Program-made: the position numbers and the translations under genes
The notes under the pieces: generated by a model
Database searches by the model: none
What the model was told of the DNA's origin: nothing
What the model saw: the letters and a program-made list of their open reading frames with translations, nothing else
Shown: positions 1-16,931 of the stretch, in pieces
Numbering within the stretch: the first letter of the stretch is position 1
Layout of the letters: each line of letters opens with the position of its first letter
Assembly (NCBI GenBank): GCA_902729315.2
Contig: LR746264.1
Span: 1,490,501 to 1,554,500 of the forward strand
Length of the DNA stretch: 64,000 nucleotides
Direction: 5' to 3'
DNA from: Spirodela intermedia
Taxonomy: Eukaryota > Streptophyta > Magnoliopsida > Alismatales > Araceae

Positions 1-681
1 AATTGGGAATTGAATTATAGGGTTCTTCCTCTGGTTTGTGGAGGGTTAGATCTCCAGCAGCGGGTTTCATACTGATCAACGTTTTTTATGAGCATCATGG
101 GCTGGTTATTTTTTGACTTCCGTTCCCTGCTTTGATGACTCCATGAATGGTTGACTTTCCATGGATGATTTCTGGCAATCAAGACAGATTCTTTATCTTT
201 GATGAACACTGAATTGAGCATGATCAAACCCAAGTTTATTAAAATCAAACTGGGCATATGCTCTCAGATCCATCGAAGCATTAATCAACATTATTTATTA
301 TTATCTAGGAAAAAAAACCTGGATTTGAGGGTTGGATGGGTCGGATTTTATTTTTTTTGTTTCTTCTTGCGGCGCATGGCGAAGTCCAAAGCTTGGTAGA
401 GCTGACTTGTGGCCCGTTTATCCCTCCAGCAGCAGTTATCTGAAGAGAAAAGTGGGTCCTCTGTGCCCCTTCTCACGTTGGTCTTGTGAAACTGATGGGA
501 GTTTTCTCTCTCTAACCATTTCTGTTGCTGTCTTGGAGTTTGGAGCGATGGGTTACTCCAGTTTGGGGAGCTTTCCCTTCAGATCTAACGAAATGGGTCA
601 TTCTGGTTCTGTTCTCTCGTTTTGATGGTCTGTTCTCGGTTTTTCATGACGAATTAAGTGGACAGAGGTCTCGATCTTGAT
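1..681. other. Left-edge spacer, no gene recognised
   Basis: This stretch has short open frames on both strands but none with a recognisable domain, consistent codon bias or splice context. A pyrimidine-rich segment near 500-540 could be leader sequence of a gene starting outside my reading, but nothing supports that. Confidence 0.4.
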
Positions 682-1216
682 CTGACTTGGGTTTTCTGTA
701 CTCTCCGATCCGAGTCTGATTTGTGGAAGAACCCCTCAAAAGATTAGAGCTTTTCCTCCACAGTTAGAGAGAGAAAACTCCACATCTGACCATCTGACTT
801 GGGTTTTATGTACTCTCCGATCTGAGTCTGATTTGTGGAAGAACCCCTCAAAAGATTAGAGCTTTGCCTCCACAGATAGAGAGAGAAAACTCCACATCTT
901 ACCATCTGACTTGGGTTTTATGTACTCCCCCATCTGATTCTGAATTGTGGACAAACCCTCAAAAGATTAAAGCTTTGCCTCCACAGTTAGAGAGAGAAAA
1001 CTCCACATCTGACCATCTGACTTGGTTTTATGTACTCTAGCTGATTCTGAATATTGGAAGAATCCTCAAAAGATTAAAGCTTTGTCTCAGTTAGAAAGAG
1101 AAAACTCCACATCTGACCATCTGAATTGGGTTCTGTACTCTTCCATCTGATTCTGACATTGTGGAAGAACCCTCAAAAGATTAAAGCTTTGCCTCCATAG
1201 TTAGAGAGAGAGAGAG
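682..1216. repeat. Five-copy minisatellite, about 111-bp unit
   Basis: A block of roughly 111 bp is repeated head to tail five times, beginning at about 682, 794, 906, 1017 and 1121. Each unit carries the words GTGGAAGAACCC, TCAAAAGATTA and GAGAGAAAACTCCACATC in the same order. The first three copies are closely alike; the fourth and fifth carry small deletions. The array ends in a short (GA)n tract. No reading frame stays open through it, so I treat it as noncoding. Confidence 0.9.
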
Positions 1217-1552
1217 ACTGACACAGACACAGCACTGCCACGCACTGCCAAGAGTCATCGGCTTACCGTTGACCACTGTTTATTCAGGTAGAAATTGGTA
1301 TTTTAAAATTTTTTACTGTATACAGTAGGTTTTCTCGTCAAATAAAACTATTCATGTATTAATTTATAAAAAATAGAAATATTGTATTAATATTTTGAAT
1401 CGTAGTCAAAACAACGTCTTTCCGAGATCGGCCACCTCCACTGTTCTGAATGCCCGTGGACGTTGACTCCGGGAATCCGTTCATTTTGGATGAAAAAGTC
1501 AAAGAAAAGACGGTGGGAACAGTAATCAGTGAGGAGCTTTGGGGTCAAAGAT

Positions 1553-1647
1553 CAGTGAGAAGTGGTTCCTCGACACAAAGACCACATTGTTCTCAACATC
1601 CTTCTCCACAATATACCTGCAATCATATGCATTTAAATCTCAGCAAT
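1553..1647 (-). pseudogene. Duplicated fragment of thiouridylase exon 9
   Basis: These 95 bp match 2706-2800 with only two differences that I can count. The source segment holds the first 64 bp of thiouridylase exon 9, its splice acceptor and 31 bp of the preceding intron. The copy lies just downstream of that gene's stop codon, in the same orientation. A phrase just outside it, TTTGGGGTCAAAGATCAG, occurs at both about 1538-1555 and 1694-1711, which points to further local rearrangement. It cannot encode a working domain on its own. Confidence 0.85.
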
Positions 1648-1753
1648 TAAAGTTTTATTAAAGTAATCAGTGAAAGAACATTGACCTGACCAGCTTTGGG
1701 GTCAAAGATCAGCTGGCAATCTCAGACATCTGCCTTCTACAAGATCCCCCTCA

Positions 1754-6799
<5,046 letters not shown>

Positions 6800-7476
6800 G
6801 CTCCACCCCGCCGGCGGCGGCGCCGCCGTCGCCTCCGGTAGCTGGCTGATCAGAGATATCCAACGCTGCCTGATCTATAAATTCACGGTATTTATACTTA
6901 CTCTTTTTAAATTTTGCTACTTTACTCGGGATTATTTGGTTTCCGCCCCTATTCTTCTTTGCATCTTATAATTATTTCCCACAACCTTTTTTATTACCAA
7001 TAAATTCTTAGTCAAACCATCCCACAACGACGGTTCAATTAGTCCTGTCGGAGGCCCATCAGGATCGCCAGCCTTCAAGGGTAAAAATGCCATTTAAAAA
7101 TGTAAATGAATTTTGTAGGAATGTATAGAAATTCCTAATATGGGAAGAAAATTCATAAAATTAGTCGAAACGATTTATAAAAAATTTTAAGGGATTCAAT
7201 TTAAAAAAACTTGTTATTTTTTTTAATTTATTGAATTAGCCTTCTCCTTTGGATTTGGGCCTTAAAAAGAAAAACGAACCCTCTAAGTCCGGTCCAGAAG
7301 AATTGGGCCCCACTGATATCCGTCAAGCTTAACTAACATTCATACCCCTGAAGGTGAACACGTAAATATATTATTTTTAAAAGATAATTGTAAATAAGGG
7401 TCTCAATATGGTTTTATGTACAAAAAGTCAATTTAACTGGCCTCTCTGGTTCTCTGAATCAGATCGATCTGCAGCA
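6800..7476. promoter_or_regulatory. Divergent spacer between thiouridylase and ALG11
   Basis: The two flanking genes are transcribed away from each other, and only about 680 bp separate their start codons, so both core promoters must lie here. The sequence is AT-rich after about 6,880. I see no unambiguous TATA box or named element, so this is a positional inference only. Confidence 0.5.
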
Positions 7477-10400
7477 ATGGCGGCTTCCTGGCTGCCCCTG
7501 CTCGTGGGGGTGACGTCATCGGTGGTGGTGGTGCTGCTTTTCGCCTTCGTCGGGGCGGCGTGGCTGAAGGCGAGGCGGAACCCTAGGAGAGCGGCGGCGG
7601 CGTTCTTCCATCCCTACACGAACGATGGCGGAGGAGGGGAGCGTGTGCTCTGGTGCGCAGTCAAGGCCGTACAGGAGGAGCGTCCCGACCTTCCATGCGT
7701 CGTCTATACGGGGGATCGCGATGCGACGTCCGAGGGACTCGTGGCCCGCGCCCTGGACCGTTTCGGCGTCAGGCTTCTAGCCCCACCTGAGGTAGAATTC
7801 GATCCCCGATTCTTCCTCCTGTTTGTGTATGTTCTTCGTTCATCGTTGGTTTCCGCGCACTGTGCACGATCTTCTGACGTCTTCCAGGGAGTGATCAATT
7901 CTGAGCCATGCTGATTTTCCTGGTCTTGTATTAGCACGTATTAATCTAAAGAAATATTCACCTGTTTTTACTGGAACCGCCTCACGGAGAGAAGAGTCCA
8001 GTTATATTAACAGCTTGAAATGATTACAGTGTACCTCGAGGCATTGAAATGCCTGTGTTACAATTGTAATCAGACTCCAAGGAGAGAACAGGGAGAATGG
8101 GATCAAGAGTTCTGTAGAACGACTCTTAGGAAGAATTCAGTGACACTCAGAACAGAACTCTGGAGGCGACATCATAAACAATACAGAGAAAGAATATGAA
8201 GGACCAAAAACAGGGCAGAAAGACAGTCAGGGAAGAAGAACAGAGAAAAAAACTTAGTAAAAAAATGGTCTATGGTCACACAGAGGTTGTTGCTAAGGGA
8301 ACCAGCTCCATGGCATTATTCCATGCACTCCGAAAACCCATACCTGGTTCATTACCATAATCCACCCTAATAAACTTCATGTAGAGATCTGGTTACTCAC
8401 ATGCCACAGATCTTGGGACGTAACAGGGTGCTAGCTGTGGTGCTTGTTCATACAACTTTCTTGCTATTCAGAAGTGGAACCGTGCCACCTTCACATAGGG
8501 AAACTTTGTTTGAGCTTTGTTTTACTGTTCTTCCATGGCTGCTCTTGTTCCCAGACAATATATCTTCTACTGTGTGTTTCATTGATTGCCAATTTTCCTA
8601 TAAATCCTCCTCAAAATGGAAATTATAAATCCAAGTCTGGTACAATTGCATTGGGTGTTTATGGCAGAACCTCCTCTGCAACTGGACACTGCTCATCTCA
8701 TTAGTTTCTTTGATTATGCTTGATGAATAGGTAGTAATCTTGTCAAGGAGGAGGTGGATCGAAGAGCGCACCTACCCCCGTTTCACTCTGATCGGCCAAA
8801 GCCTTGGCTCAGTCTATCTTTCATGGGAGGCTTTGTGCAAGCTGACGCCACAGTTTTATTTTGACACCAGCGGCTATGCTTTTACTTATCCGGTCGCCAA
8901 GCTGTTTGGATGCAAAGTTATCTGCTATACACATTATCCAACAATAAGCTCAGATATGATTTCCCGTGTCTGTCGGCGTACCTCAATGTACAATAATGAT
9001 TCTGCTATCGCAAAGAGGTGAGCCCTGCTCTTGGATTAATTTTTCTAATTACTGCAACCTTCATGCCCACCATAAGATTGAGTGATCATGAAGTAATCTT
9101 AGCCAGTCATCTGTGAGCTCATGGATGGCCCATGGGTTCCTAATGTGCATGGGCTTTGTGCTTGTAATACTCTCCTGATACCATTCATATTGGCTCATAT
9201 ATAGCTTCATTTAATTCGTAGTTTTTCAGCCAAGGAACAGCCTGATCTACTCTCCATCAAGATCATAATGAATCCGTAGATAATTCAAAATATTTCTCAA
9301 AAATATAGCATACGCCCAGCAGTGTGGTGCATCTCTTGGACTGATTGTTGCTGTTGCTAGGAGCAAAACTGCGGCCCATAGCAGACGGCGAAGGAGAAAG
9401 AGCAACAAAGAAGATGGAAAGAGAGAAAAGAGATAAAGAATGCTGGAACACAGATTTTATGTTTTTCTGAAGGTTTTGTTATTCTCACGTCCACAGTTGC
9501 TTGGGCCCACTATGGTGAAGAAATTATGATACTCAAGAGAGTAGATACTGGTCCATGCTTGGGATAAAAAGTCATTAATACCCCAAAAAAATTCCTCCTG
9601 GCTTGTGAAAGAATAAGTGGTATTCTTGTCTTTTCATTCTCATGCATGAGTTCAATCATCGAAACATCAGATTCTAAGTAAATCCAAGTGGTTTTCTACG
9701 AATGAATCCATGGAAGGTGGGACCAGCTCACTTCAGATTCAGTATCTTGACTGCATCATAAAGAGGGATGAAGCATATGCAATTATTCTAGAGAGGCTAA
9801 CAATGATCAGTGTTCTCCAACAGGAAACAATACCTTTGCTTATACCTGCACAGTATTAGCATCCCTGCATCATTTGACTAACGATTTGATTCTCAAACAT
9901 GATATTATTAATCTAATATAACTGCCCCTGGCTTCTGGAATTTTCTCTTTAATTATTTATATTACAAAAAAAAATTAGGGTCATGAGTGCTTTCCATCAA
10001 TCGCCATGTTTCTTCACCAGCTGATCATCTCATGAAGTTCCCATGACATTATTCCGATTGGATTCATGATCTTCATAATCTGTCCTCTCCCAGTACATGG
10101 CTATCTTGGTGCAAGATCATCTACTACACCTTGTTCACTCGGATGTACGGCTTCGTGGGGTCCTTTGCTGATCTCGCCATGGTGAACTCCTCCTGGACAA
10201 GATCACACATCGAGAAGCTCTGGAAAATTCCTCAACGAACCAGGAGGGTTTACCCACCCTGTGATACCTCAGCTCTTCAGGTATATCTTCTCTCAGCATT
10301 CTGCCTGATTATGCTGTATCATACACACTGAATGATTTTATTTGTGCTTAATTCGGCCCACAGACGCTCCCTCTGGAACGGCGCACAGAACCACCAGTGT

Positions 10401-11305
10401 TCATATCAATAGCACAGTTTCGCCCAGAAAAGGTAAATAACAGTTCATCAGAAACACAATCTCTCTGGTCTGTAGTCACCCATTAAATAGAAAGAAGCTC
10501 CTGTGGTTCTTGCAAATATCTTCAATCAGGCCCACGCTGTCCAACTCGAAGCTCTGTCACTTGCTCTGGGGAGGTTGGATGCGTCGTCACCCAGACCGAA
10601 GCTCCTGCTTGTGGGCAGCTGCAGGAACAATGATGATGAAGAGCGGGTCAAGAAGCTCAGGGAAATGTGTGACCGGCTTGGCATCGATCAAGATGTGGAA
10701 TTCCATGTGGATGTGATCTACAGGTTTGCAGTTCTCCACCATCTTCTGCTAGTCGTAACTTCTTGCTGCTTCATCAGCTCGATCCTCCATGGTGCAGGGA
10801 ACTGGTCCGGCTCCTCGGAGGCGCCATTGCAGGCCTCCACTCCATGGTAGACGAGCACTTTGGGATAAGCATCGTGGAATACATGGCAGCCGGCGCCATT
10901 CCAATCGGTACCCCTCCGCTTCTTCTTCCTCCGTCCTTCCTTCCTTCCTCCCTTCCTCCCTTCCTCCCTTCCTCCCTTCCCAAAGAGAGAAAGCAGAAAC
11001 CCTAACTGCACTGTGCGATGATCGTCAAGCGTCCTCTCTGACTGCTTCTCCACCTCCCACCAGCTCACAACTCCGCTGGCCCCAAGATGGACATCGTCGC
11101 GGACGAGGACGGCTGCCGCACCGGATTCCTCGCCGGCGACGCGGAGCAGTACGCCGGCGCCATTCTCGCCGTTCTGCAGATGCCGGAGACCGATCGGCTG
11201 CTGATCGCGGCGGCGGCGAGGCGCCGGGCGGAGAGATTCTCGGAGAAGAGGTTCTACGAGGATTTCCTCACCGCCGTCCGGCCGATCCTCCTCGTCGGGA
11301 GATGA
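7477..11305 (+). CDS. ALG11: GDP-Man:Man3GlcNAc2-PP-dolichol alpha-1,2-mannosyltransferase
   Basis: Seven exons: 7477-7791, 8731-9017, 10094-10280, 10364-10432, 10530-10723, 10798-10907 and 11064-11305. They total 1,404 nt, or 467 residues, close to the known plant ALG11 length. The enzyme adds the fourth and fifth mannoses to the dolichol-linked N-glycan precursor on the cytosolic face of the ER. A hydrophobic anchor spans residues 6-30. The N-terminal glycine-rich motif [15 protein letters not shown] follows at 45-59. The GT4-family EX7E motif is Glu370...Glu378 in [17 protein letters not shown]. Other family blocks are [25 protein letters not shown] and [11 protein letters not shown]. The start is the ATG at 7477; an upstream in-frame ATG at 7408 would only add a non-family leader before the anchor. 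All splice sites are GT-AG and every junction restores the family sequence. The last codons lie within a tandem duplication. Confidence 0.96.
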
Positions 11306-11400
11306 ACGCCGGCAATCGGAGATGGAAGAGCTTCCTCAGATCCTCCTCCTCCTCGGGAGATGAACGCCGGCAATCGGAGGAGATCGAAGAGCTTCCTCAG
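11285..11400. repeat. Tandem duplication across the ALG11 stop codon
   Basis: Unit 1 (11285-11339) contains the last ALG11 codons and the stop. Unit 2 (11340-11400) repeats it with small in-unit expansions, sharing GGGAGATGAACGCCGGCAAT and GAAGAGCTTCCTCAG. Translation ends in unit 1, so unit 2 is 3' UTR. Confidence 0.9.
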
Positions 11401-11624
11401 CTTTCCTCCTATGCGAAGGCGTCACAGTTTCTTCCGAGGTTTCGACCTCGGTCTGCGTAAATTTTGACCACAACATTCGCAACCTTAGTCAACGTCCCCT
11501 TGTCTCGCGACTTGGCTTCGCTCTTTTTGGGCTTACGAGCCGACCCTGTCTATCCCGGGCCACTGGTTTGGTCCGGGCCGGGCCCATTCCTAATCCTAAT
11601 TATGAGATAATATTGGAGGCATGC

Positions 11625-11828
11625 CACGTGGAAGAAATTATTTTCGTCCATGTGGCACATTTTTGCATGTGGCGGTTAACCGGCGACTCAACATGGGACG
11701 TGGCGATGAACATTGATGTGGCACGTGAATGATCTGCCACGTGGATGCGGCTTCCCCCACGAAGCTGGCGTGCCATTAAATATAGTCCCATTTTGCACGT
11801 GTAGACATATACGTATGTACCGCACGTG
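11625..11828. promoter_or_regulatory. Cluster of five G-boxes upstream of the recycling factor gene
   Basis: The palindrome CACGTG occurs at 11625-11630, 11722-11727, 11738-11743, 11796-11801 and 11823-11828. Two related ACGT sites lie nearby. G-boxes bind bZIP and bHLH factors of light and stress pathways (PIF, HY5 and ABF types). The cluster sits 170-380 bp before the start codon of the ribosome recycling factor gene. A TATA-like ATTAAATATAG lies near 11775. Confidence 0.8.
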
Positions 11829-12000
11829 CGGCATCGGCGCCTTCGATCTGCAAAATGAACGGTCGCGATTGCATAGAGATATCCCCCTTATCCGAACACA
11901 CTGGGTTTTCCGTTTTCTCCGCTCCGCGATTTCCCTCCATCTCTCTCGACTGAAGAGGAGTCCTCGGCGGAGGAAGCGAAGCGAGGTAGAAGACGAGGCG

Positions 12001-15000
12001 ATGACCGGGATGCACGGTTTGTCGGCGGCCGGTGCGGCCTCTCTGAGGTCTTTCCATGGCGGTGCTCCATCGGCGCTCCTCCCACGCTACGATTGTCACC
12101 TTCCCGAGGCCGCCAGGGGAGGGGCCGTCGTCGCGGCCGCAGGTAGCTCACTGTCTCCTACAGATCACCTCTTCAGCTTCTCCTGCTGCATCGTCCTTAT
12201 TTTTTCTACCTCCCTCGCCCCTTTTGTTGAGTAATCGAGCTCCGTAAGCGTAGAGGGGCCTGTGATTCTTCTTTCCCGGTGGTGTTGGTGGCGTGGGATG
12301 GGCGCATTTCTCTTCCGGAAATTAATTTAGTTAGATTTCTTCTTTCTGATGAGGTGGTAGTGGTTAGCATCTCTTCGGCAGTGTTAGCAGCTATGGTCCG
12401 TTCGCTGCCGTTACATTTTGAAGAGCATAAATGTCGGAGAGGGAGGAAAACTTGGAGCCTTCTACAATTTTGGTTTAATCGGCAACATTTTATTTAGTGC
12501 GTTCCCTCAGCTGCGGGGAGCACTTGGAGAACCACATTATTTATGGCATGATTGTGCAGGACGTGTATGCATGTTTAAGAAAGTGCCTTCGTTGAAGTCA
12601 GCTTCTAGCTATGTGCGGCTTCAGGACGGTAAAAATGCGTTTTTAGGCAATAATGCTGTCTCCACTCAAACTGAACAGAAGAGGCAAGTTTAATTTTTAA
12701 TATTTCATTATTTTTTAAGCAGCTTTTCGACCGTTTAAATTTTCTCTGATGTCGTTGCTATCTTTTCAGAGCAGGGATCGTCAAGTGTGCTACAATTGAG
12801 GAAATTGAAGCTGAGAAATCTTTGATTGAGAAGGATGCGGTATGTGATGATTGCCTTTTTCTAGTTAGATAACGAACATCTGGTTACTGAGTTCATTTCG
12901 ATTCCTCCTACACATGTTTCAGAAACAAAGGATGGAAAAAACAATTGAATCTATGCGGGCTAATTTCAATGCTGTCAGGACAGGAAGATCAAATCCGGCA
13001 ATGCTTGATAGGATCGAAGTATGTCAGCCAAATTGGTAGCTACTATCAGTTTATCATCATTTATAGTTTCTTATTCGAAGTGATTCCATCTTTTTTATTT
13101 ATCAGAAATATACTGACAAGGAATGCCTGTCGATCCATAAATGTTTTCTGATTTGAAAACTATATCAATTTAGGTTGTTTTAATAGTATTAAAGTAGAAA
13201 TGTGCTGGGAAAAATTTATGGCTTTGATAAATATATTTTCATGTAGAAAAGAAGGCTGATATTCTCGTGTAAATTGATTGACCTCGATTGTCGTGTCCTG
13301 ATCAGATTTGCCATTTCAGGTCGAGTACTATGGGAGTCCAGTTAGCTTGAAGAGCATTGCACAGATCAGTACTCCGGATGCAAGTTCCTTGCTTGTTCAA
13401 CCTTATGACAAGTCTAGGTAATGTCTCCAGGGTTATCTGATTCAGTTTTTAATGCGTCCCAGCCTTGTCGCTTGTTAATTAAAGAATTTTCCATTTATCA
13501 GACGCCTTTTACATATGAGAGATTCGTTCTTCACAAATCCAATGAGATAGAGATAAATTACATTTCATGTCAGCAGCCTTCCTGTCAATCTAGAATACTG
13601 TGGATGCTGGGTTATTCCATGATTCCATTACAAACAAAAAGCATCTTGTGCATGTCGGCCTTTGTGGAATGTATTTGCTTTTTTTTCATTGAGTTTGAAT
13701 GGTTGCTTTAGTATTTTCATTATGACCCTAAGAAATATGTTGCCTTTCGGGAAAATAATACATTGCAGCCCAGATACTAGTGATAATAGAAGTGACATAT
13801 TCATGTGATAAGCAAGAGTTGTTCAACCCAAGTTTGAAAATGATGCTACCATTATCTAGTGCGTAAAAGAAAATACAGAATTCTAACATATCTTACAAAT
13901 AAACCTTTTAAGCTACCAATTTGAGTCTATAAAATGAATTTTCTTCAAAACGTGAAGAACTGAATAGCCACTCTCATTATCACTAATACCAGCAGATCCT
14001 CACAGAACAAATAGCCGAAGCGTAATTTCTCTACTATATTTTTATGACTGCCAAGCCAGTCCTGTCATGATATCACCGCTGGATGATTATTGCTTTAATT
14101 CTCAGTATCATTTCAAATGTTTATCAGTTTTTTAATCTGGTTTCAAAACTGTGTCCAGCTTGAAAATTATTGAGAAAGCTATTGTCAATTCTGATATTGG
14201 TTTAACCCCAAACAATGATGGAGAAGTGATACGATTAAGCATCCCTCAGTTGACATCTGAGAGAAGAAAGGTATATGCGTACATCCACATCTAATATTTT
14301 ATTTTACTCCTTTATTTTGCCTAATATACCGACATTACATTGTCAGTGAACATCACATGCAATTTACTTGACCTTATGGACTATGACACTAGTATTTTTT
14401 TGGAATGGTTTGGTTTCAAAGTTTTCTGGTTTTTTTTTCAAAAAAAAAGAATTGGGAAAATATGATTTGGCCGTTGTAACTATCGAATAAATCTGCTTCT
14501 TAGTTGTATTTTCTCTGTAAATTATTGTACAAGTTTCAAATTGGTGATGGAAATCAGTGATAGTCACAAATATTACCTGGATAATTGCTCTAGGCTTTCC
14601 TCAAGACTAACCATTTACCCGCTGCACCATCTGAATCTGGATAGAAGTCCTCCCTCCAGGAGCCTGGGCCCCATTTTTTTCCATTTAGTTCACGCATTGG
14701 TTCTCTCAAATGAATATAGATCAGTCAAATATCCCAGTAATATAGAACAGGCGTCCCCCAATTTATGAAAGATACAGTTTAGAGTTCATGGCAGAGTCCA
14801 ATATGGTAGTTGTTATTTTAATGCGCCGGAATTTTCTTCTGGAAACCTGTTCAATTTCATATGAATGCCCTCAGCCTTGTCCTATTTCCATATCTATTGC
14901 CTGGTGATTGTATATCATGCCTTTAATGACTTCGAATTTTCCTAAGCTGCCCAGAATCTAGAATACAAAAGCATTTATCAGTGAAAGTCATTTCTAAGTG

Positions 15001-16315
15001 ATCTTAGTTGAATTAAAAAAAAATCTCTACTGGGAATCTTGAAAAGCCACTTTTTGACTACAACATTGACGAAGTCAACAATGACGCAATTTCCATTCCC
15101 TGGAAAAGAAAAAAAATATAATCTGGATTTCCAGTGCACACAGGGAGGAAAAGGCAGATTCTTATTATTATGATTATGTAGATCGAGTGAAAGGGTTGAC
15201 CAGAGAGGTATAAGAAATGCTGAATGGCATATGTGGCTGGCTGCCAAAGTTCTTGGCTTCTGAGTGAAATGAAATGACTGAATTATTGACTATTCTGGCA
15301 GAGTTTGAAGATATTACCGTAGCAGAAAAACATGATCCTAGGTTATATGAAGGTAGATCATGGCAGATTTCGTCAGAATCTTGAGTTGACTAAGTACACT
15401 TTTGGGAAAGTCAAACGTTGTTGTTTGTGCTAAGAGCGTATGGATCCATGAGTTCCATTTTCCTATTTTTCTTCTATAGTTTATGTCGCCTGCTATATCT
15501 TCTCTTCTTTCTTTCTGAGAACTGAATTTTTGGTACCATCTGCCTTTGATTATTTTTTTCCTTAGAATAAATGGGTATCATCTCATTTAAAAATGCCTTA
15601 CTTTATATCATTCATGATTTTGATGTAATATTGTAGACAAGATCAGTTAACTGGGAGGTATTCTCGAACCAGACTGGCTGCAGATTAATTATTTCTTTTT
15701 CTTTATCACAAGAAAATATATCCGGGTTCTTCAGACATCATGCATGGGGGTTCAGCCGTTGTTGGCAACGGTTTTTTATTTTTATTTTTTATTCGTGTAA
15801 AAAATATATTTTTATTCCATTATCTCTAAGTCGCGTCAATTTCTTGCTAATTCGGTTTTGTTTTCTATCCGTTGACCTCAGGAACTGTCAAAAGTCGTCG
15901 CAAAGCAAGCTGAAGAAGGAAAGGTATGGAAAATCGTGTAATTATGAGTTACTGTCATTATATGCGTTGGAAAAATAGATGCACATGATCTATTTTATAT
16001 ATTCATCGGGGAAAATAAATTATTTTACTTATTCAGGATCTCATAATAATTATTTATATTTTTATTATTCCTATTTTTTGGGGATAGCTTCACATTAATT
16101 GCTAGGATAATTTGTGTGTATTCCCTCAATTAAACAACAATCGTTTGCAATTTTTATTGGAGAATATTATCCCCCGTTCTTCAAGTGCTGGATATAATGG
16201 GAAATATTTTATTAGAAATATTATATTTACTCTCTTTTTTCACCTCAAAAATAAGCCCAAAAGGAAAATAGACCCTTGCCTTATCTATCTGATGTTCAGG
16301 CTTTAGCTGATGTCC

Positions 16316-16353
<38 letters not shown>

Positions 16354-16931
16354 AGCTATCTCTCTCTTGCTCGCTCTCTCTCGTTCAGACTTATACATTG
16401 ATATTAATGATTTTTTTCTTGCATGCCCTTTCTCTACGATTATCCGTTGACTTTTGCGTCTCTTACAGGTTGCCATTAGAAATATAAGAAGGGATGCGAT
16501 CAAGGCATATGAGAAACTCGAGAAGGTGAGCATCTCCAAAACCCACCCCAAACAACCCAAAATACATCTTTACCTTTTCTTTTTTTTCAAAAAAAATTAG
16601 GAGAAGAAACTTTCCGAAGACAATGTCAAGGACTTGTCGAGTGATCTCCAGGTGCCACGACCCCCAGCCTCACTCATGATTTCATCAATTTACTGTTTTC
16701 ATTTATTTCATTATATTTCATTAATTTTATTTATTATTGATGCAGAAAGTGACAGATGAATACATGAAAAAGATAGACTCCCTTCAGAAACAGAAGGAGA
16801 AGGTACGATCCTCCCAGCTCTAATTTATTCTTTTTTGGTAAAAAACAAAAAAGTTTCCTTAGATGCTCTCTCTCTCTCTCTCTCTCTCCCTCTCTCATGG
16901 GGTTGGTCTTTCAGGAGCTGTTGTCGGTGTG
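12001..16931 (+). CDS. RRF: Ribosome recycling factor, probably chloroplastic
   Basis: Eleven exons: 12001-12142, 12560-12683, 12770-12839, 12923-13018, 13320-13417, 14159-14270, 15882-15923, 16469-16525, 16601-16651, 16746-16802 and 16914-16931. They total 867 nt, or 288 residues. With elongation factor G the protein splits post-termination bacterial-type ribosomes, here most likely in plastids. Family blocks are [67 protein letters not shown] and [17 protein letters not shown]. They cover the three-helix bundle and the inserted small domain. The first 85 or so residues are not conserved and look like a transit peptide. Intron 2 begins AG|GCAAGT, a GC rather than GT donor. The last exon encodes only five residues plus the stop. 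A mitochondrial or dual destination cannot be excluded. Confidence 0.95.
16320..16350. repeat. (CT)n tract in a recycling factor intron
   Basis: About 15 uninterrupted CT dinucleotides lie in intron 7. Shorter CT runs follow in intron 10 (near 16867-16892) and in the 3' flank (near 17084-17108). Confidence 0.9.
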
